DNA from: Companilactobacillus insicii
GTDB lineage: Bacteria > Bacillota > Bacilli > Lactobacillales > Lactobacillaceae
NCBI RefSeq assembly: GCF_003946015.1
Contig: NZ_RHNU01000006.1
Location: forward strand, 25,168-89,167
Reading direction: 5' to 3'
DNA length: 64,000 bases
How positions within the stretch are numbered: position 1 is the stretch's first letter; each line of letters opens with the position of its first letter. Shown here piece by piece: positions 54,802 through 63,682 of this stretch. The notes below the pieces were generated by a model, which ran no database searches, had not been told where the DNA came from, and saw nothing but the letters and a program-made list of their open reading frames with translations. The position numbers were made by a program, and so were the translations under genes.

Positions 54802-54837
54802 ATACCTTGGCCTGATTTTTGGGTTAAGGTATTTTTG
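54802..54837 (+). terminator. Terminator of guaA
   Basis: ATACCTTGGCC-N8-GGGTTAAGGTAT followed by T5. Confidence 0.7.
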
Positions 54838-54908
54838 ATTGATAAAAAAATATAAAAAATACAATATAACTATATAATTTTATTATAGCAATTAGGTGGG
54901 AAATTAAT

Positions 54909-56093
54909 TTGGAAACGGGAAAGTGGATACGTAATAGTCATTTTGATAATTTATGGCCAGATAATCCATTAAGTTTTTGGAATATCAGTGAAAAAGGGAT
55001 TCCTGTGTCAATCACATGGAGTAAGTGTTACTTTGAGGATTATTTAAAATTATCAGACGAGTATTATTATGCGGGTATAAAGATTGTTAATGAAGTAATA
55101 CATGCTGGACATGATAATTTAAAAGATGATTCTTGGTTTTTAGCTGGTATTTTTATGTTTAGACAAGCAATTGAACTTGTTATTAAAGCAAGAATATATT
55201 CTCTTATACATAATAAGAGAGAAATTCAATCAATACTTATTGAAGATAAACATGATTTATCTAGTCTTTTTCTTAGGATTAAAAAATTAAATGGCATAAG
55301 TAATATGTCATATATTAATCTAAATTGGCTTGATACGTATTTAAAAGATTTGAATGAACTAGATTCCAATTCGACAGTGTTTAGATATCCGTTAGATGTA
55401 AAATTTCTTTCGAAAAATCCACCAAAGTTTGTTGATGTTTATAGAACATCTGTAAAAATGGATTTAGCGTACAGCCTTCTTAGAAGCATATTCAATGATG
55501 GAAAAAGTTTCTCTGATAATTTGCCGACTGTTTTACCAAAGCCTAAATTTTTTTCAATTGCTAAAAATGGAATTGGAAATTGCTATCTAGTTCATCCAAA
55601 TAGTTTTAGTCGTTATTATTTGATGATTAATGGATATTTATCCGTAAGTGAATTTTTGCTTTCCAATCATATTGGATGCGAAAGTAAAAGACTTTATTTT
55701 CCGGAAATGTTTTCCATTAGACAGCTATTAGAGCTTGAATTAAAACAATTGGTTTCTTCGGAGTACAGTGAGATTGCTAATTTAAAAATTAGACATCAGA
55801 GTCACAAAATATATACAGATTTTTGGACAAAATTAAATCCAGTTATTAATAATTATGGTGATTCTAGCAATATACTTAATAATATTAGTGGATTTATTGA
55901 ATTATTTCAGAAAATAGATAATTCAGGTGATTTTTTTCGCTATCCATCATCATATAGCCATGAATATCATACGTTAATAAGACCTATTGATCCTATTAAT
56001 ATTTTATCTTGTGTAAGGTCAATTACTAATTTGTTTGAAGGTTGTGATGCCATGTTTTATGATTATGCTGAATTAGAGCAGAATATGTTATAA
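54909..56093 (+). CDS. Duplicated HEPN-like protein of unknown function
   Basis: 394 aa. Two similar halves: RQAIELVIK (85) ... H115 ... LDSNSTVFRYP (FRYP 158-161), and RQLLELELK (271) ... H299 ... IDNSGDFFRYP (FRYP 343-346). Spacings are nearly equal (30/28, 43/44, 6/6), so one helical domain is duplicated. The layout recalls HEPN-like domains; a clear RNase R-x4-6-H is not seen (RHQSH in the second half is R-x3-H). TTG start with AGGTGGG upstream. More AT-rich than neighbours, suggesting acquisition. Function unknown. Confidence 0.7.
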   Translation: METGKWIRNSHFDNLWPDNPLSFWNISEKGIPVSITWSKCYFEDYLKLSDEYYYAGIKIVNEVIHAGHDNLKDDSWFLAGIFMFRQAIELVIKARIYSLIHNKREIQSILIEDKHDLSSLFLRIKKLNGISNMSYINLNWLDTYLKDLNELDSNSTVFRYPLDVKFLSKNPPKFVDVYRTSVKMDLAYSLLRSIFNDGKSFSDNLPTVLPKPKFFSIAKNGIGNCYLVHPNSFSRYYLMINGYLSVSEFLLSNHIGCESKRLYFPEMFSIRQLLELELKQLVSSEYSEIANLKIRHQSHKIYTDFWTKLNPVINNYGDSSNILNNISGFIELFQKIDNSGDFFRYPSSYSHEYHTLIRPIDPINILSCVRSITNLFEGCDAMFYDYAELEQNML

Positions 56094-56229
56094 ATGGATA
56101 TGTGGGTTTTTAATAATCAATTTGCTTCAGTCGATATTTATAGAGTGCCAAAAAATTTCTTTATACTGTAAAGAATAGTAGTGTATTATTACAAAGTTAC
56201 CGAAGATAGTGGGAGAATGGAGCATAAGT

Positions 56230-56628
56230 ATGAAAAAAAGATTGGTAGTGTACCCAGCTATATTCGATGATTCGGAAAATAAAAAAGGTGTATATAGTGT
56301 AGAATTTCCTGATGTACCGGATACTTTAACTTATGGAAATAGTTTAGCCGAGGCGCTGGATAGAGCTCCAGAAGCGTTGGGATTATCATTGTACGAATTG
56401 ACAGAGCTTCCCAAACCATCTGATATAAATGAAATTAGAAAAATGAACCCGCAAGCCATTGTTAATTTTGTTAGTGTAGATCTCGAAAAAATCAAATTGA
56501 AAGTTAAGGTTCCGTACGTAAGAAAAAATACATCATTACCCGCAGATATTGCCCAACAGGCAGAAGAACAAAACATTAATTTTTCCGAAACTTTGCTCGA
56601 AGGATTGAAACGAAAACTTAAATCTTAA
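56230..56628 (+). CDS. HicB-family antitoxin-like protein, no HicA
   Basis: 132 aa. N-terminal HicB fold (VVYPAIFDDSENKKGVYSVEFPDVPDTLTYGNSLAEALDRAPEAL), C-terminal ribbon-helix-helix (LPADIAQQAEEQNINFSETLLEGLKRKLKS). ATGGAG before ATG 56230. No hicA lies on either side, so it is an orphan regulator, or its partner is the unusual HEPN-like protein upstream. Confidence 0.82.
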   Translation: MKKRLVVYPAIFDDSENKKGVYSVEFPDVPDTLTYGNSLAEALDRAPEALGLSLYELTELPKPSDINEIRKMNPQAIVNFVSVDLEKIKLKVKVPYVRKNTSLPADIAQQAEEQNINFSETLLEGLKRKLKS

Positions 56629-56650
56629 TTATTACTTTTTATTAAATATG

Positions 56651-56705
56651 AAGTACCCTACAATGACTAGATAAAAATCTAATGATTGTAGGGTACTTTA
56701 ATTTT
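56651..56705 (+). terminator. Terminator after hicB
   Basis: AAGTACCCTACAAT paired with ATTGTAGGGTACTT across a 20-nt loop, then TTAATTTT. Confidence 0.7.
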
Positions 56706-56802
56706 ATGTAGGAGTATTTCTTAAACTCTATTTTCTTTTATATATGAACATATACTATAATTAATATTAATTGATCTAAATAGTTATATCGGAGGGGATA
56801 AT

Positions 56803-57719
56803 ATGAAACTAAAGTGGACCAGATACAATAGTTGGGAACTATTAATGATTACCCTAGGATGTGCTATTTATGCCTTTAGTCTGGATGTGCTATTTATGCC
56901 TTTAGTCTGGATATGATCTCTATTCCAAATGGTCTGGCCGACGGTGGCTTAAGTGGTATTACACTGATTATCCGATATTTCTTAAACATTAATCTGGGTG
57001 TCAGTACCCTGGTACTTAATATCCCCCTAATATTAATTGGATTTCGTTTTTTGGGTAAGCGAGTTATGTTCTATACACTTTATGGGACAGTTTGTTTGTC
57101 ATTATTTTTAATGTTTTGGTCTCACCAAACAATTATTAAACCATTACCACTACATCATGATTTATTATTGTCATCCCTGGCAGCTGGTGTATTATCCGGA
57201 CTTGGGATTGGATTAGTCTTCCGCTACAACGGAACAACTGGCGGCAGTGATATTATTGCACGTGTAGGTCAGATGAAGTTCGGTATGTCATCTGGCAAGG
57301 GAATAATGATTATGGATTATGTGGTACTATTTCTATCGCTATCGTATTTGGACTTCTATCACATAATGTATTCGCTGATCGTAAGTTTTGTACTGGCAAG
57401 GATGATTGATCTTGTCCAAGAAGGTCCTGATCGCGCCAAGGCAGTGTTGATCATATCTAATCATTATCAAGAGATTACTAAGTTAATTGATATTACGCTG
57501 GATCGTGGCTGGACGTATTTAAATGCGGAAGGCGGATATCAAAATGATAAGAAACAAATTATTTATATAATGATTCAACCACGAGAAATACCTCAACTTA
57601 AGCAATTGATCAAGGCTGTTGATACTAAGGCCTTTGTTACAGTGCTCGATGCGCACGAAGTAATTGGTGAAGGCTTCAGTTATAAGAGAAAGAAATACCA
57701 CGTTAATTTACATAAGTAA
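56803..57719 (+). pseudogene. YitT-family membrane protein, frameshifted by a tandem duplication
   Basis: The first frame starts at 56803 (GGAGGGG RBS) MKLKWTRYNSWELLMITLGCAIYAFSLD, the usual YitT start, then runs into a second copy of a 26-bp unit and stops at 56914-56916. The rest of the protein (MISIPNGLADGGLSGITLIIRYF..., 268 aa, C-terminal DUF2179) is in frame from ATG 56913. Removing one unit restores LDMISIPNGL. The ATG overlaps the stop (ATGA), so coupled re-initiation may still yield a product lacking the first helix. Confidence 0.85.
56859..56910 (+). repeat. Perfect 26-bp tandem duplication in yitT
   Basis: Units 56859-56884 and 56885-56910 are identical. 26 is not a multiple of 3, so the duplication causes the frameshift. 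Confidence 0.95.
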
Positions 57720-57730
57720 TGACATTCATC

Positions 57731-57765
57731 ACCTCAACCAAAAATCAGGTTGGGGTATTTTTGTC
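57731..57765 (+). terminator. Terminator of yitT
   Basis: ACCTCAACC-N8-GGTTGGGGT, then ATTTTTG. Confidence 0.75.
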
Positions 57766-57890
57766 CCCCTCTAAAAATTAAAATAAAATGTCTATTTTGA
57801 CTTTTTTATTTAAAAATAAAGTATGCACTGATATATTTTATGGTAATATTCAATATGTAATTACATATTGAAACAATAGGGAAGAAAATT

Positions 57891-58214
57891 ATGGAAGAAA
57901 ATCAAAAAACTCAAACTAGAGATCATGTAGTTGTCAACAACTACACGGCTAAGGCACAAACTAATCCAATGGGGACAGCAGGATTCGTGTGTGCTCTAGT
58001 TGATTTATTCTTAGGCTGGGTACCATTCCTTGGCTGGCTGTTATGGTTTGTTGGTGCTGGACTTTCGATTGCCGGATTATTCAAGAATCCAAAGGGATTA
58101 GCTATCGCTGGAACAGTTATTTCATTTATTGATGTTATTATTATTTCATTTATTGATGTTATTATTATTTTGATTATTGCATCGAGTGTAGCTTCAATTG
58201 CATCAATGCTTTAA
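57891..58214 (+). CDS. Small DUF4190-like membrane protein
   Basis: 107 aa. Hydrophilic N-terminus (1-27), then two to three hydrophobic segments (AGFVCALVDLFLGWVPFLGWLLWFVGAGLSIAGLF, GLAIAGTVISFIDVIII...). The last helix holds ISFIDVII twice, from a 24-bp in-frame duplication. The G-x-x-IAG pattern resembles DUF4190 proteins. RBS GGGAAGAAAA. Confidence 0.72.
   Translation: MEENQKTQTRDHVVVNNYTAKAQTNPMGTAGFVCALVDLFLGWVPFLGWLLWFVGAGLSIAGLFKNPKGLAIAGTVISFIDVIIISFIDVIIILIIASSVASIASML
58119..58166 (+). repeat. Perfect 24-bp tandem duplication in a membrane-protein gene
   Basis: Units 58119-58142 and 58143-58166 are identical and in frame, adding eight residues to the last helix. Confidence 0.93.
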
Positions 58215-58235
58215 TTTCTAGGTTATATATATTTA

Positions 58236-58272
58236 ATACCCTAATCTGAAATCAGGTTAGGGTATTTTTTTA
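58236..58272 (+). terminator. Terminator
   Basis: ATACCCTAATCTG-AAAT-CAGGTTAGGGTAT then T6. Confidence 0.85.
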
Positions 58273-58327
58273 ACGAAAAAAGGTCCTACATCTCTCAATA
58301 TTGAAAGATATAAGACCAATAAAAGTT

Positions 58328-59329
58328 TTACTTATTAACAAAACCATCGTAACGTTCTTTATCTAGAACATAGTCGATTTCACCAATGTATTCTAGATAC
58401 TTGCTATCCTTGAAGAATCCATGTTTGAACTTGTAAAGTCCATCACTTACATCGAATCCGAAGATTCCACCAAAGTCATAACGTTTCTTACCGTCAGCGA
58501 TGGCGTGTTCGATCATAGCCCATTGTAGAAGGTGAGGTGCCATGTAGTTACGGTGAGAATTTAAACTACCACCATACATGTACCAAGCTTTGTCGCCATA
58601 TTCAAAGCAAATTGATCCGGCAATTACTTCGCCATCAACATAAGCAAGGTAGATTCTCATCATATCTTTACCTGTGAATGCTTCAACCATACGGTCAAAG
58701 TAAGCCTTAGGACGGTATGTAATACCGTGACGGTCACTCATTACCTTGTAAGTTTCATAGAACTTATCCATGAAGTCTTGCGTATCGCCACTTTCGATAG
58801 TAACACCCTTACGTTTAGCCAAACGAATGTTGTAACGTGTCTTTGAATGGAATGTCATGATAACGTCTTCGGGTTTGGCATTCTCGATATTCATAACGAA
58901 ATTAAACCGAGGTTGAATTGTACTGTGAGCTTCACTCAATGGAAGGTTTCTGTTTCTCATAACGTATCCATGTTCAGCTAGTTTATCACTCAATTCTTGG
59001 TCGAATGGAACTTCAGGGTCAACCCTTAATAAGAAGCAGTTTCTTTCTTTCAAAGCAGGCAGGGCTTCCTTAACTAGTGCATCCAAAGTATCAACGTTGA
59101 AGTTATCTCCAACATATCCCTTAGAACAGTATGCTAAGCCGTTTATAGTCAAAACTGACATGGCGGCAGTAGGATGATTATCGATGTCTCCTAAATAAAC
59201 GTAGAAGCCATCCCAGTTGCTTTTAACGTATCCCCATTCTAGTGTTTGAGTAACAGATGTAAAATCAGCGTTTTTGATATAATCTTGATATTTTGTAATT
59301 TCTGGATCATCTTTTGTAAGTACAGGCAT
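58328..59329 (-). CDS. FemX/FemAB-type peptidoglycan aminoacyltransferase
   Basis: 333 aa. FemAB features: two GNAT-like domains, FTSVTQTLEWGYVK near the start and WYMYGGSLNSHRNYMAPHLLQWAMIEHAI, YDFGGIFG near the end. It would add an amino acid from aminoacyl-tRNA to the lipid-linked stem peptide. The ATG at 59329 shares a base with the upstream stop (TAATG) and has AAGGAGAA upstream, so it is coupled to the ATP-grasp gene. Confidence 0.87.
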   Translation of the reverse strand: MPVLTKDDPEITKYQDYIKNADFTSVTQTLEWGYVKSNWDGFYVYLGDIDNHPTAAMSVLTINGLAYCSKGYVGDNFNVDTLDALVKEALPALKERNCFLLRVDPEVPFDQELSDKLAEHGYVMRNRNLPLSEAHSTIQPRFNFVMNIENAKPEDVIMTFHSKTRYNIRLAKRKGVTIESGDTQDFMDKFYETYKVMSDRHGITYRPKAYFDRMVEAFTGKDMMRIYLAYVDGEVIAGSICFEYGDKAWYMYGGSLNSHRNYMAPHLLQWAMIEHAIADGKKRYDFGGIFGFDVSDGLYKFKHGFFKDSKYLEYIGEIDYVLDKERYDGFVNK

Positions 59330-60558
59330 TATAAGTTCTCCTTGTTTGTAAAGTATGTTTGATATCTTTGCCAATATTGATGGTAATACTTAAATAATCT
59401 CCAGTTACGTTTAATGGACTTATCTTGTGAATTGTAGAGTGTATAAGAATATTTTTTCTCGTTAATTAGCTTTTGAACTTTAGCTTTGATTTCGTCGTCT
59501 TCGATATATTTCACGGCTAGTTTCTTAGGTACTCCAAGCCATAAGTGGTCAGCTTTAGCAGTAACTGTCTTTGTAAAAGGTTCCTTCAAAGCAACATCTT
59601 TAACAACTTCAGCGAAGATGTTATAACCGCTGGCAGTTGTGAAGTAACTTGAACGTCCTGGACGAACGTTAACGTCAAAAGCTTTGAATTCTTCATCTCT
59701 AGCGTCATATTTCAAATCAAAATTTACGAAACCATGGAATTTGATAGTTTCTAGGAAGTTCTTAACTTGTTTGTAGAGTTTTTCATTGTAGTCATTGATA
59801 ATGGCAACATAATTACCTATTAAGTTAGGTGTTACATCCTCGAGAACAGGATGACCAAGCACCATCATGCGTACTTGGTTATTGTGATCAACGTAGGCGT
59901 TGACTGTGCGCATATGGCTATCATCACCAGGAATGAATTCTTGCAAAATCATTGTGTCGGAATATCCAGCTTGATAGATTTTTTCAATTATTGAAGTTAG
60001 CTTTTTAGCGTCATCAATAATGAAAGCTTTTTTCTTACCATCAAAATGTAGTCCTAGATATTCGGTTGTATTAGCTGGCTTCAAAGCTACCGGAAAATCA
60101 AACTTAGAGATAAAGTCACTATGATTTTTAGCGGTGATAAGTTGTGTTCCTGGAATTGGTAAGTCAGTTTTTTCGGCTAGTTGATAGAACTGATCTTTGT
60201 GAGTTAATGAAGTTAATAGTTCCTGATCAATGAATGGAACGTCAAAAAGGCCCTCAAGCTTAGACTTATTACGAATCACTTGTTCAGCGTATTGGTCGCT
60301 GGCAGCAATTATAATTAAGTGTTGATAGGTTTTCTTTAATTCTTGACCAGTTTCACTAATTGCCTTAACGAATTCTTCATCGTTTGAAAAATCCTTAACA
60401 ATAACGTTTAAGATTTTGGAATCACGAGTCATTATCAGATTACCACGGCCAAAACAGGTCGGTTTAATATGAAAAGCTTCATGCAATGAACGTGCAATGC
60501 CATATGCGTTATTATCGGTCCCCAGAATTATCGGCATAAAAGTTTCCGTTTTTACCAT
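59329..60558 (-). CDS. ATP-grasp carboxylate-amine ligase (D-aspartate-ligase-like)
   Basis: 409 aa. ATP-grasp core: FPVALKPANTTEYLG, MILQEFIPGDDSHMRTVNAYVD, FVNFDLKYDARDEEFKAFDVNVRPGRSSYFT (metal-binding Asp/Asn). The family includes Aslfm of Enterococcus, which attaches D-Asp to the stem-peptide lysine. Coupling with FemX-like and proximity of asnB suggest cross-bridge synthesis; D-Asp as substrate is inferred. AGGGGAT upstream. Confidence 0.82.
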   Translation of the reverse strand: MVKTETFMPIILGTDNNAYGIARSLHEAFHIKPTCFGRGNLIMTRDSKILNVIVKDFSNDEEFVKAISETGQELKKTYQHLIIIAASDQYAEQVIRNKSKLEGLFDVPFIDQELLTSLTHKDQFYQLAEKTDLPIPGTQLITAKNHSDFISKFDFPVALKPANTTEYLGLHFDGKKKAFIIDDAKKLTSIIEKIYQAGYSDTMILQEFIPGDDSHMRTVNAYVDHNNQVRMMVLGHPVLEDVTPNLIGNYVAIINDYNEKLYKQVKNFLETIKFHGFVNFDLKYDARDEEFKAFDVNVRPGRSSYFTTASGYNIFAEVVKDVALKEPFTKTVTAKADHLWLGVPKKLAVKYIEDDEIKAKVQKLINEKKYSYTLYNSQDKSIKRNWRLFKYYHQYWQRYQTYFTNKENL

Positions 60559-60989
60559 CTTGCATCCCCTAATTATTATTTCATCAATTTGTAGTTTGAA
60601 TAAATAAAACCAAATGAATCTTCATTTTTAAATGGTATCACAGTTACAATTGGTGAGGGTAATAAAATTCCAACTTTTCAAGTTATGTTCATTTTAAAGT
60701 ATAAAAAGTTTATAGTTCATTAACCATTTATAAGATAGGTAGATTAATAAAATAAACTCATTCTTAATAGTTTGAAATTTTTGTACTTATAAATTAGGAT
60801 GATATTAAAATAAAAGGGCTTACTATTTAAAAGTTCCTTGGATAATTATGACGAATCGTCTATCATTAACTAAGAAAGTTTCACTAATGATAAATTTATT
60901 GATGATATAATAGAACTTCAAGAATTAATTGTTACTAAATAAGAATCTTTCAAAGACGTACGTTTTAAAAAAGATGGAGGAAACAATCA
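60559..60989. other. 431-bp AT-rich gap between divergent wall genes and asnB
   Basis: No gene and no T-box-like element was seen. An extended -10 TGATATAAT (60903-60911) is the best asnB promoter candidate, with no good -35. The rest shows no pattern I can interpret. Confidence 0.5.
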
Positions 60990-62948
60990 ATGTGTGGAAT
61001 TATTACCTTTAGCGATTTTGCAACTATGCAAAAGGAATCGACGATTGAGTCCATGATGGAAATGGTTCGTCACCGTGGACCTAATGTTAATGGTGGTGGC
61101 CATTTTGTTAATGATCAAATTGCTATGGGATTTTGCCGACTTAGTATTATTGATTTAAACGGTGGGGCACAACCTTTATCAAACGAAGATGGATCAATTA
61201 TTATCACTTTCAACGGTGAAATTTATAATTTTAAAGAACTTCGTGAAGAGTTATTAGAAAAGGGTCACACATTTAAAACTAAAGCTGATACTGAAGTATT
61301 ATTACATGGTTATGAAGAATGGGGTATGGAAGGTACTTTGAACAGAGTTCGTGGTATGTTCGCTTACCTAATTTGGGATGATAATAAAAAAGCACTATAT
61401 GGTGCTAGAGATTTCTTTGGAATCAAACCGCTTTATTATTACAAACACGGAGAAACATTTATTGTTGGTTCAGAGATCAAGTCATTCTTAGAGCACCCTC
61501 ATTTCAAGAAAGAATTGAATGAGAGAGCCTTAAAATCATACTTGATGAATCAATATAATGATTTGCATGAGACATTCTTTAAGGGAGTTTATCGATTCCC
61601 AGCAGGTCACTGGTTTGAATTAAAAGACAATAAGTTCACAACTCATAAATATTGGGATGCTAAATACGATATTAACAAGACTAGAACTGAACAAGAAACT
61701 ATCGATGAAATTGATAAAACGGTGCAAGAATCAATTAATATGCATAACGTTGCCGATGTTCCAGTCGGAAGTTTCTTGTCCGAGGGTGTCGATTCAAGTT
61801 ACGTTACATCTGTTTTGAAACCTCATGAGGTGTTCAGTGTTAACTTCGATAATGGACCTTTTGATGAGGCAACAGCTGCTGAAGAGTTAGCAAATCGTGA
61901 AGGATTAAACTTTAATAAGACAACAGTTTCAGGTGATGAAGCCTTTAATGATTTTGCCGAAATGCAATATCATATGGATGAACCAGATGGTAATCCATCA
62001 GTTATTCCATTGTGGTACTTATGTCGTTTGGCTCGTAAGAAAGTTACTGTTGTTCTATCAGGTGAAGGTGCCGATGAATTATTTGCCGGATATTTGAACT
62101 ATGGTATGCATACTGAGAGTAAGGTTATCAAGCATGTTACAAGTGCCTTGAAAAAATTACCTAAGGGTGCTCGCTATACCTTAGCCAAAGGAATTCATAA
62201 AATGCCTTCATTCCCAGGTAAAGTACATATGTACACTTGGCTAGGTGATCCAGCTAAGTTTTACACTGGTGAATCAGTTGTATACGATTTAGATCAACCA
62301 GTTATTTTTACATCACGCCAAGCAAATAATATTTTGAAACCAGCTTACCGTAACGATAAGACGGTTAATGATGAATATCAAAGAGACTTCCAACGTGTTA
62401 AAGATGCTGATGCTGTTAAGCAAATGCAATACATCGACTTGCATCATTTTATGTTAAACGATATTTTGCAAAAGGCTGACAAAATTTCAATGGCTCATTC
62501 ATTGGAATTACGTGTACCTTTCTTGGATAAAAAAGTTGCTGAATTAGCAAATACTATTCCAACAGAGATGCTATTCAATAGTAAGGGTACTAAGTGGGCT
62601 TTGCGTCAAGCAGCCTTGAAGCACTTGCCAGAGGATTGGGCTAACCGTCCTAAGTTAGGATTCCCAGTACCTGTTAAGGCATGGTTACGTGAAGAAAAGT
62701 ATTACAATAAGGTTCGCGCTTTGTTTAGTGAAGAGTGGGTCAAAGATTTGTTTGACCAAGATAAGATCTTGAAGTTACTACTTGATAACTATGAAGGTAA
62801 AATCGATGCTCGTCGTCGAGTATGGACAATCTTCACTTTCTTAACTTGGTACAAGTTATACTTCGTTGACTTTGAAGGAGCACGTGAGAAATATGAACAC
62901 GTACAACCTGATGTTAAGAAGTTTATGGATAGTGGAAAATTAGTATAG
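60990..62948 (+). CDS. asnB: Asparagine synthase (glutamine-hydrolysing)
   Basis: 652 aa. Class II amidotransferase with Cys2 (MCGIITF) and HRGPN; synthetase P-loop SFLSEGVDSSYV, where Glu replaces the usual Gly of SGG. SGEGADELFAGY and DKISMAHSLELRVPFLD are conserved. Lactobacillar homologues make asparagine or amidate peptidoglycan side chains (D-Asp or mDAP). Near the FemX-like/ATP-grasp pair, a wall-amidation role is possible. RBS TGGAGGAA. Confidence 0.92.
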   Translation: MCGIITFSDFATMQKESTIESMMEMVRHRGPNVNGGGHFVNDQIAMGFCRLSIIDLNGGAQPLSNEDGSIIITFNGEIYNFKELREELLEKGHTFKTKADTEVLLHGYEEWGMEGTLNRVRGMFAYLIWDDNKKALYGARDFFGIKPLYYYKHGETFIVGSEIKSFLEHPHFKKELNERALKSYLMNQYNDLHETFFKGVYRFPAGHWFELKDNKFTTHKYWDAKYDINKTRTEQETIDEIDKTVQESINMHNVADVPVGSFLSEGVDSSYVTSVLKPHEVFSVNFDNGPFDEATAAEELANREGLNFNKTTVSGDEAFNDFAEMQYHMDEPDGNPSVIPLWYLCRLARKKVTVVLSGEGADELFAGYLNYGMHTESKVIKHVTSALKKLPKGARYTLAKGIHKMPSFPGKVHMYTWLGDPAKFYTGESVVYDLDQPVIFTSRQANNILKPAYRNDKTVNDEYQRDFQRVKDADAVKQMQYIDLHHFMLNDILQKADKISMAHSLELRVPFLDKKVAELANTIPTEMLFNSKGTKWALRQAALKHLPEDWANRPKLGFPVPVKAWLREEKYYNKVRALFSEEWVKDLFDQDKILKLLLDNYEGKIDARRRVWTIFTFLTWYKLYFVDFEGAREKYEHVQPDVKKFMDSGKLV

Positions 62949-62951
62949 ATA

Positions 62952-62984
62952 GTAAAGACATTCTAATTAAGGATGTCTTTTTTT
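62952..62984 (+). terminator. Terminator of asnB
   Basis: AAAGACATTC-N8-GATGTCTTT and T-run. Confidence 0.85.
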
Positions 62985-62998
62985 ATTGCACTTTTTTA

Positions 62999-63030
62999 CG
63001 ACAAATAGTGTCGCGATGAAATGCTAGAAT
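62999..63030 (+). promoter_or_regulatory. Putative operator and extended -10 before a 25-aa ORF
   Basis: CGACA-AATAG-TGTCG inverted repeat (62999-63013), then extended -10 TGCTAGAAT (63022-63030). Confidence 0.4.
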
Positions 63031-63067
63031 ATCTTCGTAATTAGTTAAAGGTTGGGAGGATATATTT

Positions 63068-63145
63068 ATGGAAACAGAGGATGAAATTTTTTGTAATATG
63101 AAAAAACTTCAGGATTTAAAGTTCTTAATTTATAAAAGTTGCTAA
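63068..63145 (+). CDS. 25-codon ORF with strong RBS
   Basis: METEDEIFCNMKKLQDLKFL... 25 aa, preceded by GGGAGGA and a plausible promoter. No family recognised. It ends about 10 bp before the likely left-end hairpin of an IS200/IS605 element, so it may be a small peptide or the stump of a gene cut by the insertion. Confidence 0.4.
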   Translation: METEDEIFCNMKKLQDLKFLIYKSC

Positions 63146-63154
63146 TTGAGAAAA

Positions 63155-63174
63155 CTCGGCAATTCGTTGCTGAG
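63155..63174. repeat. Subterminal hairpin of the IS200/IS605 element
   Basis: CTCGGCAA-TTCG-TTGCTGAG, one G-T pair. It lies between the tnpA stop and the flanking DNA, where these elements carry the hairpin recognised by TnpA. The exact element end was not determined. Confidence 0.5.
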
Positions 63175-63196
63175 ATGAATCAATGTCTTGAGTAAC

Positions 63197-63625
63197 TTAT
63201 TTTTTTCCTGTCGGTTTCCCGTTATTAAATTTTGTTATTTGTGAATCTATGTATTGACTAACGATTTCTTTAGACACATTACCTAATGTACTCATAAAGT
63301 AGCTTGGTGACCAAAGGTGTCCACCCCAAAGTTGTTTCTTTGTTTCAGGGTGGATCTTGAACCACATTCTTGCTGATGCTCCTTTTAATGACTTAACTAC
63401 TGAAGATGGTGTCATGTCTGGAGGAAAACTTATCATCATATGAATATGGTCAGGCATGACTTCAATATTATTGACTTCAACTCCATAGTTTTCCGATATT
63501 TTTAGAAGAATATTTTTCATGTCATTTTTCCTTATATCGTTCACAAATATCTGTTTTCTATACTTCGTTACCCACAATAGGTTGAAGTTAAAATCATATA
63601 CTTTTGTTCGACCTTTTACTATCAT
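63197..63625 (-). CDS. tnpA: IS200/IS605 Y1 transposase TnpA
   Basis: 142 aa. HUH motif HIH at 60-62 (VMPDHIHMMISFPP), catalytic Tyr125 in VSQYIDSQ, and LWGGHLWSPSYF. Complete and apparently intact; acts on single-stranded element ends. GGAGGA before ATG 63625 sets the start. Confidence 0.93.
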   Translation of the reverse strand: MIVKGRTKVYDFNFNLLWVTKYRKQIFVNDIRKNDMKNILLKISENYGVEVNNIEVMPDHIHMMISFPPDMTPSSVVKSLKGASARMWFKIHPETKKQLWGGHLWSPSYFMSTLGNVSKEIVSQYIDSQITKFNNGKPTGKK

Positions 63626-63682
63626 GCGTTCCTCCATCGATGCTATAATATACCTACATTATAGCAGATAGGAGGTGAACAT

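Noticed and set aside
60559..60989. T-box leader before asnB
   Set aside because: No T-box (AGGGTGGNACCGCG-like) sequence and no antiterminator/terminator pair was found.
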